This document shows, in pieces, positions 56,406 to 64,000 of a stretch of DNA of 64,000 bases. Origin of the DNA: Nitratireductor soli (GTDB taxonomy: Bacteria > Pseudomonadota > Alphaproteobacteria > Rhizobiales > Rhizobiaceae); the NCBI RefSeq assembly GCF_001050155.1, contig NZ_LFVY01000009.1:62001-126000 (forward strand), written 5' to 3'. The position numbers and the translations under genes are program-made. Each line of letters begins with the position of its first letter. Positions within the stretch are counted from its first letter, which is position 1. The notes under the pieces were generated by a model. It was given only the letters and a program-made list of their open reading frames with translations. It was not told the DNA's origin and did no database searches.

Positions 56406-56769
56406 ATCCAGGGATGACGGTTTTGATCTCTACGATCTGCGCGTCGAGGTGGTGGTGCCGGAGGGCGCGCCGATCTATTGCGGCGCCAAGCCCGGCGATC
56501 ATTTCGAGCTGCGCGGCGAGATGCTGCATCTGCCGCCGGGCCAGGGCTTTTCCATCTATTCTTTGGCGGCCGTGCTGCCGTTGCTGGCCGCCAAGCAGCG
56601 CCCGGCTCACGCGAACGACTGGATGACCACCGACGCGGAGGTGGCCTGTCCAGACCCGAACTGCGGATCCCGTCTGCGCATCACCCGGCTCGGCAAGCGC
56701 CGTTTCAGCCATGCCGAAACCACCGCAGTGCCCCTGACGAAGGACCAGACAGACGATGCAGCGCATTGA
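56398..56769 (+). CDS. TIGR04076 family protein
   Basis: A 123-residue protein of the TIGR04076 family, of unknown function. Conserved features visible are YCGAKPGDHFEL with Cys28, LPPGQGFSIYSLAAVLPLL in the middle, NDWMTTDAEVACPDPNC with Cys84 and Cys89, and a short basic end. The cysteines could bind a metal. It overlaps the gntR end by 8 bp and the next aldo/keto reductase start by 14 bp, so it is co-translated with catabolic genes. Confidence 0.82.
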   Translation: MVESRDDGFDLYDLRVEVVVPEGAPIYCGAKPGDHFELRGEMLHLPPGQGFSIYSLAAVLPLLAAKQRPAHANDWMTTDAEVACPDPNCGSRLRITRLGKRRFSHAETTAVPLTKDQTDDAAH

Positions 56770-57805
56770 ACTCGCCGCCGGCTACGAGATTTCCCGCGTC
56801 ATTCGCGGCGGCTGGCAATTGTCGAGCGGCCACAGCGCGGCGCAGAGCGAGGACCCGGTCGCCGATATGGTCGCCTTCGCCGATGCGGGCATCACCACGT
56901 TTGATTGCGCCGATATCTATACGGGTGTCGAGGAGCTGATCGGCCGCTTCCGCAAGCGCTATGCGGATCTGCGCGGCGCGGCGGCGCTGGCCGCCGTCAA
57001 GGTGCACACCAAATGCGTGCCAGACCTGAACCTGCTGCCACGCCTGACCCGGGCCAATGTGGCGGGCATCGTCGATGAATCGCTGCGCCGGCTGGGGCAG
57101 GAGCGGCTCGACCTGGTGCAGTTTCACTGGTGGGACTACGCCGTGCCGGGATGGCTGGAGGCGGCGCACTGGCTGGACGAGCTGCGCCGCGAGGGCAAGA
57201 TCGACAGGCTCGGCGGGACCAATTTCGACACGGCGCACATGCTGGCGATCGCCGAGAGCGGCGTGCCGCTGACCTCCATGCAGGTGCAGTATTCGCTTCT
57301 CGACGGGCGCCCGGCGAAGGAGATGACTGATGCCGCCGCCGCCCATGGCGTCTCGTTGCTGTGCTACGGCACCGTTGCCGGCGGCTTCCTGAGCGAGCGC
57401 TGGCTGGGCGTGGCCGAACCGGCCGCGCAGCTCGAAAACCGTTCGCTGACCAAGTACAAGCTGATCATCGATGATTTCGGCGGCTGGGCGCTTTTCCAGG
57501 CGCTGTTGCGTGCGCTCGATGCCGTTGCCCGGCGGCATGGCAGCACCGTCGCCACCGTGGCGAGCGCCGCCATGCTGCGGCGGCCATCGGTCGCCGGCGT
57601 CATCGTCGGTGCGCGCAACCGTTCGCATCTCAGCGCGAATCTGGCCATTTCGGATCTCGCCCTGATGGCTGGCGACATGGCGGAAATCGATGCGGTGCTG
57701 GCTAAGGCCAACGCCATTGAAGGCGATGTCTTCGACCTGGAGCGGGACCGTGAAGGCCGGCACGGCTCGATCATGAAATACAACCTCAACAAGGGCGCTG
57801 CCTGA
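56756..57805 (+). CDS. Aldo/keto reductase
   Basis: A 349-residue NADPH-dependent oxidoreductase barrel with the catalytic tetrad Asp50, Tyr55, Lys86 and His124 (QFHWWDY). It closely resembles the reductase domain of the fusion protein at 50470-51945 (both have QFHWW, ELRREG, TNFD-AH). Its C-terminus is typical (VIVGARNRSHLSANLAI). It lacks the RidA domain of its paralogue. The substrate is unknown; the context suggests reduction of a carbonyl intermediate in the same pathway. It overlaps TIGR04076 by 14 bp and precedes livK. Confidence 0.9.
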   Translation: MQRIELAAGYEISRVIRGGWQLSSGHSAAQSEDPVADMVAFADAGITTFDCADIYTGVEELIGRFRKRYADLRGAAALAAVKVHTKCVPDLNLLPRLTRANVAGIVDESLRRLGQERLDLVQFHWWDYAVPGWLEAAHWLDELRREGKIDRLGGTNFDTAHMLAIAESGVPLTSMQVQYSLLDGRPAKEMTDAAAAHGVSLLCYGTVAGGFLSERWLGVAEPAAQLENRSLTKYKLIIDDFGGWALFQALLRALDAVARRHGSTVATVASAAMLRRPSVAGVIVGARNRSHLSANLAISDLALMAGDMAEIDAVLAKANAIEGDVFDLERDREGRHGSIMKYNLNKGAA

Positions 57806-57923
57806 CACGGGGCAAGGAATGCCGCGCGGGATGGCGCGGTGAAAAACGGAAGACCGGAAGGGCCCCCGGCATGTGGGCCAGAAACCAAAACCAAACCTGC
57901 AAACCAGACAGGGGAACACAGTC

Positions 57924-59192
57924 ATGAAAAAGATACTTCTTGCCACAACGGTTTTCGCTGGGGTTTTCGCCGGGCTTGCAATGCCGGCGGCGGCCCAGAA
58001 TTGCGACATCACCATCGGCCTGGTGATGGAGTTGACCGGGCCCGCCGGCCAGTACGGCCAGGCCGGCGCCAAGTCCGTCGAAATGGCCTTTCGCGACTTC
58101 AATGAGGCCGGCGGCGTCGACGGCTGCAAGCTGGTGACCGACACGCGCGACAGCCAGAGCCAGGGCACGGTGGCCGTCGACCAGGCGACACAGCTCGTCA
58201 ACGTCAAGAAGGTGCCGGTCATCATCGGCGGCATCATATCGTCCGTGTCGATCCCGATCCTCACTTCCGTCACGGCAGCAGCCGGCGTGGTGCAGGTGTC
58301 TCCGGCGTCGTCCTCGCCGACGCTGACGGCGCTCGGCCGCGACGGCAAGACCAACGGCGTTTTCTTCCGCACCATCACGTCGGATGCGCTGCAGGGCACG
58401 GCGGCGGCGAAATATGCGCTGGACCAGGGGCTGAAGAAGCTCGCCATCGTCCACGTCAACAATGATTTCGGCGTCAACATGGTGCGCGAATTCCAGGCGG
58501 CCTACGAGAAACTGGGCGGCACGGTAACTTCGGTGACGCCCTATAACGAGCGCCAGGCGAACTATGCGTCGGAGGCGAGCGCCGCCATGGCCGGTGAGCC
58601 TGAGGCGCTCTACCTGGTCAGCTATCCCGTCGACGGCGCGACCATCGCGCGGGCCTGGATTTCCGGCGGAGGCCCGCAGAAATTCCTGCTCAATGACGGC
58701 ATGAACTCCGAAGACTTCATCGAGGCCGTCGGGGCAAAATATCTCAACGAAGCCTATGGCACCTCCTCGGGCACGAGCCCGACCGCCTCGACGGAGTATT
58801 TCTACGGCAGTTACGAAGCGTTCTCCGGCGGCATCAAACCGGACGCGCCGGCGGCCGACCGTTCCTACGACGCCGGGGCCATCGTCGCGCTGGCGGTGGC
58901 CAAGGCCGGCAAGGGCGATGCGGCGGCCATCAAGGCGGCGATCCCGGAAGTGGTCGCGTCGGGCGGCGAGGTCATCCATGCCGGCGAGCAAGAATTCGCC
59001 AAAGCGCTGGCGTTGATCAAGGAAGGCAAGCCGGTCAAGTATGAAGGCGTCATCGGCCCGGTCAGCTTCGACCAGTATGGCGACATCACCGGTCCGTTCC
59101 GTCTGTGGCAGATCAAGGACGGCACCGTTACCACGGTCGGCGAGATGAGCGCCGACGAGGTGGCCAAGGTCAAGGCAGGGATCGCCAACTAG
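57924..59192 (+). CDS. livK: Branched-chain amino acid-type ABC transporter substrate-binding protein LivK
   Basis: A 422-residue periplasmic type I binding protein with a signal peptide (MKKILLATTVFAGVFAGLA, cleavage after PAAAQ). Family motifs are ITIGLVMELTGPAGQYG, FNEAGGVDGCKL, the serine-rich QVSPASSSPTLT that contacts the carboxylate of amino-acid ligands, and the hinge region GTSSGTSPT. It completes the LivFGHM transporter encoded divergently 2 kb upstream. GGGGA lies upstream of the ATG at 57924. Ligand not known. Confidence 0.94.
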   Translation: MKKILLATTVFAGVFAGLAMPAAAQNCDITIGLVMELTGPAGQYGQAGAKSVEMAFRDFNEAGGVDGCKLVTDTRDSQSQGTVAVDQATQLVNVKKVPVIIGGIISSVSIPILTSVTAAAGVVQVSPASSSPTLTALGRDGKTNGVFFRTITSDALQGTAAAKYALDQGLKKLAIVHVNNDFGVNMVREFQAAYEKLGGTVTSVTPYNERQANYASEASAAMAGEPEALYLVSYPVDGATIARAWISGGGPQKFLLNDGMNSEDFIEAVGAKYLNEAYGTSSGTSPTASTEYFYGSYEAFSGGIKPDAPAADRSYDAGAIVALAVAKAGKGDAAAIKAAIPEVVASGGEVIHAGEQEFAKALALIKEGKPVKYEGVIGPVSFDQYGDITGPFRLWQIKDGTVTTVGEMSADEVAKVKAGIAN

Positions 59193-59214
59193 CCATAAGG
59201 CGCATTCGGGGGCA

Positions 59215-59252
59215 AAAGGGGTCGCGTCGTTTCGGCGTGGCCCCTTTCATTT
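59215..59252 (+). terminator. Probable terminator after livK
   Basis: AAAGGGG/CCCCTTT arms (59215-59221 and 59241-59247) with a 19-nt interior, followed by a short T-rich stretch CATTT. It lies 22 bp after the livK stop and closes the accessory region before argG. The weak T-run lowers confidence. Confidence 0.6.
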
Positions 59253-59369
59253 CGGCGGGCTGGCCTTGCCCGTGCGACCATTCCTGATAATAGTCGGCGC
59301 AATCTGTGGGGCGCTGTTTCGCCGGCCCTCCACGAATTGTGCCGAGATTCTCGAAGACCGGAAGAAATC

Positions 59370-60593
59370 ATGACGAAACCCAAAGACGTGAAAAAGGTCG
59401 TGCTCGCCTATTCGGGCGGCCTCGACACCTCGATCATCCTGAAATGGCTGCAGACGGAGCTTGGCGCGGAGGTGGTGACCTTCACCGCCGATCTCGGCCA
59501 GGGCGACGAGCTGGAGCCGGCGCGCAAGAAGGCCGAGATGCTCGGCATCCAGGAGATCTACATCGAGGATGTGCGCGAGGAGTTCGTCCGCGATTTCGTC
59601 TTCCCGATGTTCCGCGCCAATGCGCTTTACGAAGGCACCTACCTGCTCGGCACCTCGATCGCCCGGCCGCTGATCTCCAAGCGCCTGGTCGAGATCGCCG
59701 CCGAGACGGGCGCCGACGCCATAGCCCATGGCGCGACGGGCAAGGGCAACGACCAGGTGCGTTTCGAGCTTTCGGCCTATGCGCTGAACCCGGACATCAA
59801 GATCATCGCGCCATGGCGCGACTGGGCCTTCAAGTCGCGCACCGACCTCATCAATTTCGCCGAGGCGCACCAGATTCCCGTGCCGAAGGACAAGCAGGGC
59901 GAGGCGCCCTTCTCGGTCGACGCCAACCTCCTGCACTCCTCGTCCGAGGGCAAGGTGCTGGAAGACCCGTGGAACGAGCCGCCGGAATATGTGCACCAGC
60001 GTTCCGTTTCGCCGATGGACGCGCCCGACCAGCCGACCGAAATCACCGTTTCGTTCAAGGCCGGCGATGCCGTGGCCATCAATGGCAAGGCGATGTCGCC
60101 GGCGACGCTGCTGCAGACACTCAACGATCTTGGCCGCGACAACGGCATAGGCCGTATCGACCTGGTCGAGAACCGGTTCGTCGGCATGAAGTCGCGCGGC
60201 ATTTACGAGACGCCCGGTGGGACGATCCTGCTGGCGGCGCACCGGGCGATGGAATCGCTCACGCTCGACCGGGGTGCTGCGCATCTGAAGGATGAGCTGA
60301 TGCCGCGTTATGCGGAGCTGATCTATAATGGTTTCTGGTTCTCGCCCGAGCGAGAAATGCTGCAAGCGGCGATCGACAAGAGCCAGGAGGATGTCGAAGG
60401 CGAAGTGCGGCTGAAGCTCTACAAGGGCAACGTCATCGTCACCGGCCGCAAGTCCGACAAGTCGCTTTATTCGGATGCGCTGGTCACCTTCGAGGACGAC
60501 CAGGGCGCTTATGACCAGAAGGACGCGGCGGGTTTCATCAAGCTCAACGCATTGCGGCTGCGGACGCTGGCGGCGAGGAAGCGCGGCCGGTAG
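59370..60593 (+). CDS. argG: Argininosuccinate synthase
   Basis: A 407-residue enzyme joining citrulline and aspartate to argininosuccinate with ATP, in arginine synthesis. The nucleotide loop AYSGGLDTS is at residues 13-21, followed by the citrulline/aspartate motifs [15 protein letters not shown] and APWRDWAF, and the C-terminal tail region [18 protein letters not shown] lies 6 nt before the ATG at 59370, which is preferred over a longer frame. It is followed by a terminator and appears monocistronic. Confidence 0.98.
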   Translation: MTKPKDVKKVVLAYSGGLDTSIILKWLQTELGAEVVTFTADLGQGDELEPARKKAEMLGIQEIYIEDVREEFVRDFVFPMFRANALYEGTYLLGTSIARPLISKRLVEIAAETGADAIAHGATGKGNDQVRFELSAYALNPDIKIIAPWRDWAFKSRTDLINFAEAHQIPVPKDKQGEAPFSVDANLLHSSSEGKVLEDPWNEPPEYVHQRSVSPMDAPDQPTEITVSFKAGDAVAINGKAMSPATLLQTLNDLGRDNGIGRIDLVENRFVGMKSRGIYETPGGTILLAAHRAMESLTLDRGAAHLKDELMPRYAELIYNGFWFSPEREMLQAAIDKSQEDVEGEVRLKLYKGNVIVTGRKSDKSLYSDALVTFEDDQGAYDQKDAAGFIKLNALRLRTLAARKRGR

Positions 60594-60634
60594 GGAGGCG
60601 CTTCCTCGCTCAGGAGGGCGAAGACGCAGAAGAA

Positions 60635-60667
60635 AAAAGGGGCCGAGCGCGAGCTTGGTCCCTTTTG
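60635..60667 (+). terminator. Terminator after argG
   Basis: A long stem (14 pairs including G-U) from AAAAGGG to CCCTTTT around a GCGA loop, ending in CCTTTTGTGTT. It lies about 42 bp after the argG stop codon. Confidence 0.8.
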
Positions 60668-60742
60668 TGTTAGTGGAGAGGAAAGAAAGCGCTTCCTTGA
60701 ACGCCTCCCGGCCCTTCGCTATGGCTCCGGGCGTTCGTCGCT

Positions 60743-60768
60743 TCAATCGACAAATCGTTGTCGATTGA
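60743..60768. repeat. 10-bp inverted repeat between argG and the transglycosylase gene
   Basis: TCAATCGACA/TGTCGATTGA with a 6-nt loop, 23 bp beyond the leftward transglycosylase stop. It has no T-run, but its position fits a transcript-end hairpin for that gene. Confidence 0.5.
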
Positions 60769-60790
60769 TCGGCCTATGGCCGACCGCGCC

Positions 60791-61606
60791 TCACCCATCG
60801 ATCTCCTTGCCTATGATGGCAATGGCCTGCTGGTAGACGCTTGCCGCGTTCCAGCCCTGGATGGCGCGGAAATTGGCTTGGCCGGGCTGATAGCCCGCGC
60901 CGGCACGCCAGCCATGGGCGCGCAGGAAATTGGCCGTCGAGGCGAGCGCGTCGGCCGATGAGCGGATCATGTCGACGCGGCCGTCGCCGTCGCCATCGAC
61001 CGCATATTTCAATGCGTTGCCGGGCAGGAACTGCGTCTGGCCGATCTCGCCATGCGCCGCGCCCTTGGTGCTGGGATGCAGCATGCCACGATCGACCATC
61101 TGCAGGGCGCCATAGAGGTGACCGGTGAAGAACTCCGAACGCCGGCAGTCATAGGCCAGCGTCGCCACGGCCGACATGGTGTGCTGGTTACCGAGAAAGC
61201 CGCCGAAGCCGGTCTCCATGCCCCAGATGGCGATAAGCGGGCCGGCGGGCACGCCATAGCGCTTCTCGAGGTTGGCGAACAATTGTGCGTGCTTCTTCTT
61301 CATGCCCTTGCCGCGCGAGATGATGGCGTTGGCGCCGCGCTTCTGCATGAACGAGTTGAGCGACAGCTTGAAGCTCTTCTGGCCGCGATCGGCGGCGATG
61401 GTCTTGCTGGCATAGCTGGTGCTGGCCAGCGCATCGAGGCCGCGCTTGCCGATGCCGCGCGACGCGGCTTCGCGGCTGAACTGCGCCTTCCAGTTCTCAA
61501 AGCCGCCCGCATTGCTTCCACACTGGGCGGCCGATGCGGCGCCCGCGGCAAAAACTGATGCACACACAGTTGCGGCTATGATCGCCGCCCTGCCCCCGAA
61601 AGCCAT
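60791..61606 (-). CDS. MltB-type lytic murein transglycosylase
   Basis: A 271-residue periplasmic enzyme with a signal peptide ending AAGAASAA. It has an SLT_2 (MltB) catalytic domain with the active-site glutamate in IAIWGMETGFGG (about Glu131), then YDCRRSEFFTGHLYGALQM and EIGQTQFLPGNALKYAVDGDGDG. It lacks the C-terminal peptidoglycan-binding domain of some homologues and has no lipobox. GGAGA lies before the ATG at 61606. It cleaves peptidoglycan glycans non-hydrolytically. Divergent from the SH3 gene. Confidence 0.93.
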   Translation of the reverse strand: MAFGGRAAIIAATVCASVFAAGAASAAQCGSNAGGFENWKAQFSREAASRGIGKRGLDALASTSYASKTIAADRGQKSFKLSLNSFMQKRGANAIISRGKGMKKKHAQLFANLEKRYGVPAGPLIAIWGMETGFGGFLGNQHTMSAVATLAYDCRRSEFFTGHLYGALQMVDRGMLHPSTKGAAHGEIGQTQFLPGNALKYAVDGDGDGRVDMIRSSADALASTANFLRAHGWRAGAGYQPGQANFRAIQGWNAASVYQQAIAIIGKEIDG

Positions 61607-61820
61607 GTCGCTCTCCTTAAGAAAATAATGGCCATAAAATTTGATCCTGCCAGCGTTTGCACGCACTGTCACCCGCCGCAAGGCCTTTTGCGGGTTAGCA
61701 TAATGGTGATTACCGATCCGTTTCAGCGTTCACTCTCCGTTTCCAGCGGGTCCTGGACGAGGAACCAATACCGCTCCCCTGCCGTTTATTGCTCCAGTCG
61801 GGTCTGACAGGAGAACGATA

Positions 61821-62441
61821 ATGAACAGGATGCTTCTCAAGAGTGCAGTTGCCGCAACGGCGCTCTTTGCCTTTGCCGGCGTCGCCGCCGCCGACGTGGT
61901 GGCCGTGGCGACGACCGATCTCAATATCCGCTCGGGCCCTGGCCCGCATTACCCGGTCGTCGGTGCGATCGGCGCCAATCAGGAAGCCGTCATCGGCGGT
62001 TGCCAGGAGGGCAGCAAATGGTGCGTCGTCACCGCCAACGGCGTCGATGGGTGGGCCTATTCCGACTACCTGATCGCGCCATTCGGCGGCGAGGAACGCA
62101 TCGTCGTCACCGAGCGCCCGGCCGAGGCCTTGCCGCCCGTGTCGTTCGAAGCAACGTCGAGCGTCGATACCGGTGTGGTGCGCGGCGAGCTGATCGGCCG
62201 CAAGACCGCGCTCGGCACGATCGAGCCGATCCCGGCGCCGCCGACCGAAGTGCGCACTTACATAGAGTCGAACACACTCGACCCGGTCTATCTGGACGGT
62301 GAAGTGGTGGTAGGGGCGGCCTTGCCCGAGACGGTCGAGGTGCGCGAGATTCCCGACTACCAATATCGCTATGTCTATGTGAACCAGCAGCCGGTTCTCG
62401 TCGAGCCTGAGACGCGACGCATCGTCTACGTGCTGCGCTAA
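61821..62441 (+). CDS. Secreted bacterial SH3-DUF1236 protein
   Basis: A 206-residue exported protein. The signal peptide (LLKSAVAATALFAFAGVAAA) is cleaved near residue 24. A bacterial SH3 domain (about 28-85, with TTDLNIRSGPGPHYPVVG and GWAYSDYL) is followed by a linker and a DUF1236 domain at the C-terminus (YLDGEVVVGAALPETVEVRE, then QPVLVEPETRRIVYVL). Both domains suggest binding to cell-wall or envelope components. Function is unknown. GGAGAACG precedes the ATG. A terminator follows. Confidence 0.88.
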   Translation: MNRMLLKSAVAATALFAFAGVAAADVVAVATTDLNIRSGPGPHYPVVGAIGANQEAVIGGCQEGSKWCVVTANGVDGWAYSDYLIAPFGGEERIVVTERPAEALPPVSFEATSSVDTGVVRGELIGRKTALGTIEPIPAPPTEVRTYIESNTLDPVYLDGEVVVGAALPETVEVREIPDYQYRYVYVNQQPVLVEPETRRIVYVLR

Positions 62442-62459
62442 CGGGCGTTCCCTGCCCAG

Positions 62460-62500
62460 AGAAGAGTGTCGCCGACCCACGGTCGCGGCACTCTTCTTGA
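62460..62500 (+). terminator. Terminator after the SH3-DUF1236 gene
   Basis: Outer 9-bp stem AGAAGAGTG/CACTCTTCT plus an inner short stem, ending in TTCTTGACT. It lies 18 bp after the stop codon. The T-tract is weak. Confidence 0.7.
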
Positions 62501-62727
62501 CTCAAGGCCGGATTTCCTGTCTACAGGCGCGGAAATTCAGCGACGAGTGACAACTCCGAGCAGCCGACCAGGGCACCTTTTCACGAAGGAGGCGATCCTG
62601 GAGGTCAACACCCGGCAGCGCGATGCGCCCCCGGGTGCTTTTCGGCTTTGCAACGGGTTTGAAGGCGTGGCGTGGATGCATTACCTCTCGCAACACATGC
62701 GGATGATGCGAGATATGAGGAACGCGG

Positions 62728-64000
62728 ATGTTTGAATCGCTCCAGGAACGCCTTGGTTCCATCCTGAACGGCCTGACGGGCCGTGGCGCGCTGTCGGAGG
62801 CCGATGTCTCGGCGGCGCTGCGCGAGGTGCGCCGGGCGCTGATCGAGGCGGACGTGGCGCTCGATGTGGTGCGTTCCTTCACCGACCGCGTGCGCGCCAA
62901 GGCCGTCGGCGCGGAAGTGCTGAAATCGATCAAGCCCGGCCAGATGGTCGTCAAGATCGTCCATGACGAGCTGGTCGAGATGCTCGGCGCCGAGGGCGAG
63001 ACGATCGATCTCAATGCGCCGGCTCCGGTCGTCGTCATGATGGTCGGCCTGCAGGGTTCGGGCAAGACCACCACCACCGGCAAGATCGCCAAGCGGATGA
63101 CCGAGCGCCAGGGCAAAAAGGTCCTGATGGCCTCGCTCGACACGCGCCGGCCCGCCGCCCAGGAGCAGCTCAAGCAGATCGGCGAGCAGATCGGCGTCGC
63201 CACGCTGCCCATCGTGCCCGACCAGTCGCCGGTCGACATCGCCAAGCGCGCCGTCCAGGCCGCGCGTCTCGGCGGCCACGACGTGGTGATCCTCGACACG
63301 GCCGGCCGCACGCATATCGACGAGCCGCTGATGGTCGAGATGGCCGACATCAAGCGCATTTCGTCGCCGCACGAGATCCTGCTGGTGGCGGATTCGCTGA
63401 CCGGCCAGGACGCCGTCAACCTGGCCAACAATTTCAACGACCGCGTCGGCATTACCGGCCTTGTGCTGACCCGCATGGATGGCGACGGGCGCGGTGGCGC
63501 CGCCTTGTCGATGCGCGCCGTCACCGGCAAGCCGATCAAGCTGATCGGCGTCGGCGAGAAGATGGACGCGCTGGAGGAGTTTCACCCCAAGCGCATTGCC
63601 GACCGTATCCTCGGCATGGGCGACATCGTCAGCCTCGTGGAAAAGGCCGCCGAAACCATCGACGCGGACAAGGCCGCGGCGATGGCGAAGAAGATGCAGG
63701 AGGGGAAGTTCGACCTGAACGACCTGGCCGAGCAGCTTCGCCAGATGCAGAACATGGGCGGAATGGGCGGCATCATGGGCATGATGCCCGGCATGGGCAA
63801 GATGAAGGACCAGATGGCCAATGCCGGCATGGACGACAAGATGTTCGGCCGGCAGATCGCCATCATCCAGTCGATGACGGCCAGGGAGCGATCCAATCCG
63901 GACCTGCTCAAGCACAGCCGCAAGAAGCGCATCGCCGCCGGCTCCGGCACGGACGCGGCGCAGATCAACAAGCTCTTGAAAATGCATCGCCAGATGGCCG
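62728..64000 (+). CDS. ffh: Signal recognition particle protein Ffh (3' end beyond window)
   Basis: The first 424 codons of the SRP GTPase, which binds signal sequences and 4.5S RNA and targets nascent inner-membrane proteins. The N domain begins MFESLQERLGSILNGL; G1 is GLQGSGKTTTTGKIA, G3 is DTAGRTH and G4 is TRMDGDGRGG. The methionine-rich M domain starts near IMGMMPGMGKM. GAGGAA lies before the ATG at 62728. The gene runs off the right edge with no stop. The 226 bp before it (62502-62727) hold no recognisable gene or SRP RNA. Confidence 0.97.
   Translation, partial: MFESLQERLGSILNGLTGRGALSEADVSAALREVRRALIEADVALDVVRSFTDRVRAKAVGAEVLKSIKPGQMVVKIVHDELVEMLGAEGETIDLNAPAPVVVMMVGLQGSGKTTTTGKIAKRMTERQGKKVLMASLDTRRPAAQEQLKQIGEQIGVATLPIVPDQSPVDIAKRAVQAARLGGHDVVILDTAGRTHIDEPLMVEMADIKRISSPHEILLVADSLTGQDAVNLANNFNDRVGITGLVLTRMDGDGRGGAALSMRAVTGKPIKLIGVGEKMDALEEFHPKRIADRILGMGDIVSLVEKAAETIDADKAAAMAKKMQEGKFDLNDLAEQLRQMQNMGGMGGIMGMMPGMGKMKDQMANAGMDDKMFGRQIAIIQSMTARERSNPDLLKHSRKKRIAAGSGTDAAQINKLLKMHRQMA

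Noticed and set aside
62502-62727. Possible SRP RNA or small gene upstream of ffh
   Set aside because: The conserved 4.5S RNA core (GGTCAGG...GGAAGCAGCC) is absent, and the short frames there do not resemble any family.

Overview
The window is a GC-rich chromosomal segment from an alphaproteobacterium of the order Hyphomicrobiales (Rhizobiales), probably Rhizobiaceae or Phyllobacteriaceae. The evidence is the truncated HPr kinase next to chvG-chvI, the hisB-DUF2628-hisH-DUF1330-hisA-hisF-hisE-coaA operon, hslV-GNAT-hslU, the dnaQ-coaE-aroE-maf-ppsR block facing hemE-hemJ-rho, and mnmE-mnmG-rsmG-parA-parB-holA. The species cannot be fixed from the sequence alone.

Layout. 0.4-3.4 kb: hprK and the ChvG/ChvI two-component system. 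3.8-7.3 kb: pckA, arfB, a BON-LysM protein and alkB. 7.3-12.2 kb: a leftward histidine operon ending in coaA. 12.5-20.2 kb: hslV/hslU with a GNAT gene between them, a DUF1402 protein, an XRE-smr-mltA-Tim44 group, fxsA and secB. 20.3-36.5 kb: the chromosome origin and partition region. Genes left of about 24 kb (dnaQ, coaE, aroE, maf, ppsR) run leftward, and most genes to its right (hemE, hemJ, rho, mnmE, mnmG, rsmG, parA, parB) run rightward. The gene-free stretch 23932-24329 between ppsR and hemE has DnaA-box-like sites, a cluster of GANTC sites and an AT-rich end, and is the likely oriC. Four parS-like sites lie between mnmE and the start of rsmG, close to parAB.

36.6-59.2 kb looks accessory. 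It begins with a five-gene dipeptide/oligopeptide-type ABC transporter. An apparently uncharacterised catabolic locus follows: two related FAD oxidoreductases around a cyclase-family (isatin-hydrolase/kynurenine-formamidase type) hydrolase, a MarR regulator, an IorA/IorB-type 2-oxoacid:ferredoxin oxidoreductase, an aldo/keto reductase fused to a RidA domain, a LivFGHM-K transporter, a GntR regulator, a TIGR04076 protein and a second aldo/keto reductase. It reads as uptake plus oxidation of an amino-acid-like or aromatic (perhaps indolic) compound; the substrate is unknown. The core resumes with argG, a lytic transglycosylase, an SH3-DUF1236 protein and ffh, which runs off the right edge.

Two families of structured interspersed repeats occur: a two-hairpin element of about 118 nt (three copies, with covariation in a stem) and a three-hairpin 97-nt element (two copies). 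One copy of the first supplies the stop codon of rsmG. One copy of the second ends just before the pckA ribosome binding site. No tRNA, rRNA, insertion sequence or CRISPR array was recognised.
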